DNA of 64,000 nt from Microbacterium protaetiae (GTDB taxonomy: Bacteria > Actinomycetota > Actinomycetes > Actinomycetales > Microbacteriaceae). This document shows positions 62,800 through 64,000 of this stretch, in pieces. The notes under the pieces were generated by a model. The model had not been told where the DNA came from. It made no database searches and saw only the letters and a program-made list of their open reading frames with translations. Position 1 is the first letter of the stretch, and each line of letters begins with the position of its first letter. The stretch spans positions 1,798,001 through 1,862,000 of the forward strand of contig NZ_CP035494.1 of NCBI RefSeq assembly GCF_004135285.1. Reading direction: 5' to 3'. Both the position numbers and the translations under genes were made by a program.

Positions 62800-63795
62800 T
62801 CAGGCGCTCTGTCGCCGCACCAGCGTGGTGGGCAATGTCACCGCTCGCGGCGGCGCGCCCTCGATCACCTCGAGCAGCAGCGTGACCATCTCGGCGCTTA
62901 TCTGCTCCCACGGCTGACGCATCGTGGTGATGCCGGGATCGCTGGTCTCGGCCAGTCCCGAGTCGTCGAAGCCGGCCACGGCGACGTCGTCGGGCACGCG
63001 CAGGCCGGCCTGCTTCAGTGCCGAGATCGCGCCCGCCGCCATAAGGTCGTTCGCCGCGAAGACGGCGTCGAAGTCGCGATCGTGGCGCAGCAGAGAGTTC
63101 AGCGCCTGCACGCCCGATGCGACCGAGTAATCCCCGGTCTCGACGAGGTCGGGATCGAAATCGTCACCGAGCTCGTCGCGGAATCCCTCGAGGCGGTAAC
63201 GCCCACCCGGGGTGTCGGGTGGGCCGGCGATCATGGCCAGACGCCGGTATCCGCGCTCGCGCAGGTAGCGCACCATGGTGCGCGCTGACTCTTCCTCTTC
63301 GACAGACACGGTGCCCACCTCGACATCGTGTCCGAGGGGGATGCCGCAGCTGACGGTGGGGATGCCGGCGTTCACGAGCTTCTCGAGCAGGGGATCGGAT
63401 TCGTGCGAAGAGATCAGCAGCACGCCGTCGACGTGTCCGGCTTGCACGAAGTGCGTGACGGTCTTGCGTTCGGCGGGAGTGGATGCCACGAGCAGCACGA
63501 GTGTCATCGATCGCTGTGCGAGCGCCTCGGCGGCGCCCTTGAGCAATCGCGCGAAAGTGGGGTCGGCGAACAACAGCTGCTGCGGCTCGGTCACCAGGAA
63601 CGCAAGGGACTGGGCACGGCCGGTGGCCAGGCTGCGTGCGTGGTGGTTGGCGGTGTATCCGGTGCGCGCAATCGCGTCTTCGATCGCGGCCCGCGCGTCG
63701 GGCGAGACCCAGTGACCGCCGTTGATGAACCGCGAGACAGTGCCCCGCGAGACACCGGATGCCGCGGCGACATCGCGGATCGTCGGCCGTTTCAC
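62800..63795 (-). CDS. LacI-family transcriptional regulator
   Basis: A 331-residue repressor starting at GTG 63795 (VKRPTIRDVAAASGVSRGTV), with GGAGGAG a few bases upstream; longer in-frame starts exist. The HTH and hinge (AIARTGYTANHHARSLATGR) are followed by the sugar-binding-like domain (VDGVLLISSHESD, FDAVFAANDLMAAGAI, VAGFDDSGLAETSDPGITT). It is divergent from a gene at the right edge, with two LacI-type operators between. Confidence 0.93.
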   Translation of the reverse strand: MKRPTIRDVAAASGVSRGTVSRFINGGHWVSPDARAAIEDAIARTGYTANHHARSLATGRAQSLAFLVTEPQQLLFADPTFARLLKGAAEALAQRSMTLVLLVASTPAERKTVTHFVQAGHVDGVLLISSHESDPLLEKLVNAGIPTVSCGIPLGHDVEVGTVSVEEEESARTMVRYLRERGYRRLAMIAGPPDTPGGRYRLEGFRDELGDDFDPDLVETGDYSVASGVQALNSLLRHDRDFDAVFAANDLMAAGAISALKQAGLRVPDDVAVAGFDDSGLAETSDPGITTMRQPWEQISAEMVTLLLEVIEGAPPRAVTLPTTLVRRQSA

Positions 63796-63859
63796 GCGCT
63801 CCTCCACGGCAGTGACTCTACCGCGACAGCGCGCGGCTGCAGCATCCCCCACTCACGTG

Positions 63860-63946
63860 ACTGTGACCGATCACAGTTGCGTAACGATGGCGCAGAAGCC
63901 ATTTGCCAAACCTGGCCGCTCAGCCCAGACTGGGACCGGTCACAGT
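63860..63946. promoter_or_regulatory. Two LacI-type operators
   Basis: ACTGTGACCGATCACAGT (63860-63877) is a palindrome matching the LacI-type core TGTNANCGNTNACA. A second copy, ACTGGGACCGGTCACAGT (63929-63946), matches at 16 of 18 bases. Centres are 69 bp apart, close to 6.5 helical turns. They lie between the LacI gene and the divergent right-edge gene. Confidence 0.75.
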
Positions 63947-63967
63947 CCGACGATCCGCTGGAGCATC

Positions 63968-64000
63968 ATGACGCCCGAACCCCGTTGGCCCGCTCTCGAG
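63968..64000 (+). CDS. Start of a gene cut by the window edge
   Basis: ATG 63968 after GGAG opens MTPEPRWPALE and continues out of the window. Too short to identify; by position it should be the target of the LacI regulator, perhaps a sugar-uptake or sugar-hydrolase gene. Confidence 0.45.
   Translation, partial: MTPEPRWPALE

Overview
The window is very GC-rich chromosomal DNA from an actinobacterium. Gene content and order point to the family Microbacteriaceae, probably Microbacterium or a close relative. The main pointers are the block ftsH-folE-folP-folB-folK-DUF3180-PH-domain proteins-DUF2520-lysS, start/stop overlaps of ATGA or GTGA type throughout, a Tat-type signal on the M23 peptidase, and the common actinobacterial REP sequence containing CGCTCGCTCAACGACCGG. 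The genus is inferred, not proven.

Layout. 1-4790: a truncated thiamine-diphosphate enzyme, an enolase-superfamily protein, a frameshifted DUF3618 gene, an MmcQ/YjbR protein and a YCII/DGPF protein coupled to an ECF42-type sigma factor. 4791-6480: a decayed stretch with frameshifted DUF1016 and DUF2283 genes and a small Cys-rich gene. 6594-12177: a 5.46-kb genomic island in a tRNA-Phe gene, bounded by 121-bp direct repeats. It carries a DUF1778/GNAT toxin-antitoxin pair, an IS982-family element and several broken genes. 12135-12451: tRNA-Phe, tRNA-Asp and tRNA-Glu on the minus strand. 12721-29581: core genes (M23 peptidase, ppa, tilS, hpt, ftsH, the folate operon, PH-domain proteins, DUF2520, lysS, cls). 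29582-34100: repeat arrays, a DUF559 endonuclease-like gene, and a DUF2975-like pair with an XRE regulator. 34257-41419: clpC, argA-like acetyltransferase, a candidate small RNA and radA. 41420-44783: repeats, L-lactate dehydrogenase and an SDR/MarR pair. 44890-49315: tRNA-Ser(CGA) followed by an accessory block with AbiE-like and HigBA toxin-antitoxin systems. 49334-64000: regulators (TetR, two MarR-type in the window, two LacI), an M20 peptidase with a YfcC-type transporter, a GH38 alpha-mannosidase, YaeQ, SDR and MDR oxidoreductases, a collagen-like membrane protein and YccF.

The most unusual feature is a repeat family with 14 copies in four places (25.7, 29.7-30.2, 31.7 and 62.3-62.6 kb). 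Each copy is a 53-bp imperfect palindrome with two 19-bp arms and a 15-bp loop. Where copies are tandem they sit 74 bp apart (73 bp for two intervals), close to seven turns of B-DNA. The 29.7-kb array has seven copies at exactly 74 bp. The spacers are similar inside an array but differ between arrays, so these are not CRISPR arrays. The window also contains other repeats: REP elements (two derivatives lie in frame inside a PH-domain gene), a 104-105-bp MITE-like element in three copies, and 19-, 35- and 46-bp tandem repeats.

Many accessory genes are broken by single frameshifts or stop codons (about 2.0, 5.44, 5.90, 8.73, 9.45, 10.45 and 50.26 kb), while the core genes read intact. This suggests decay of transferred DNA, although assembly error at these points cannot be excluded from sequence alone.
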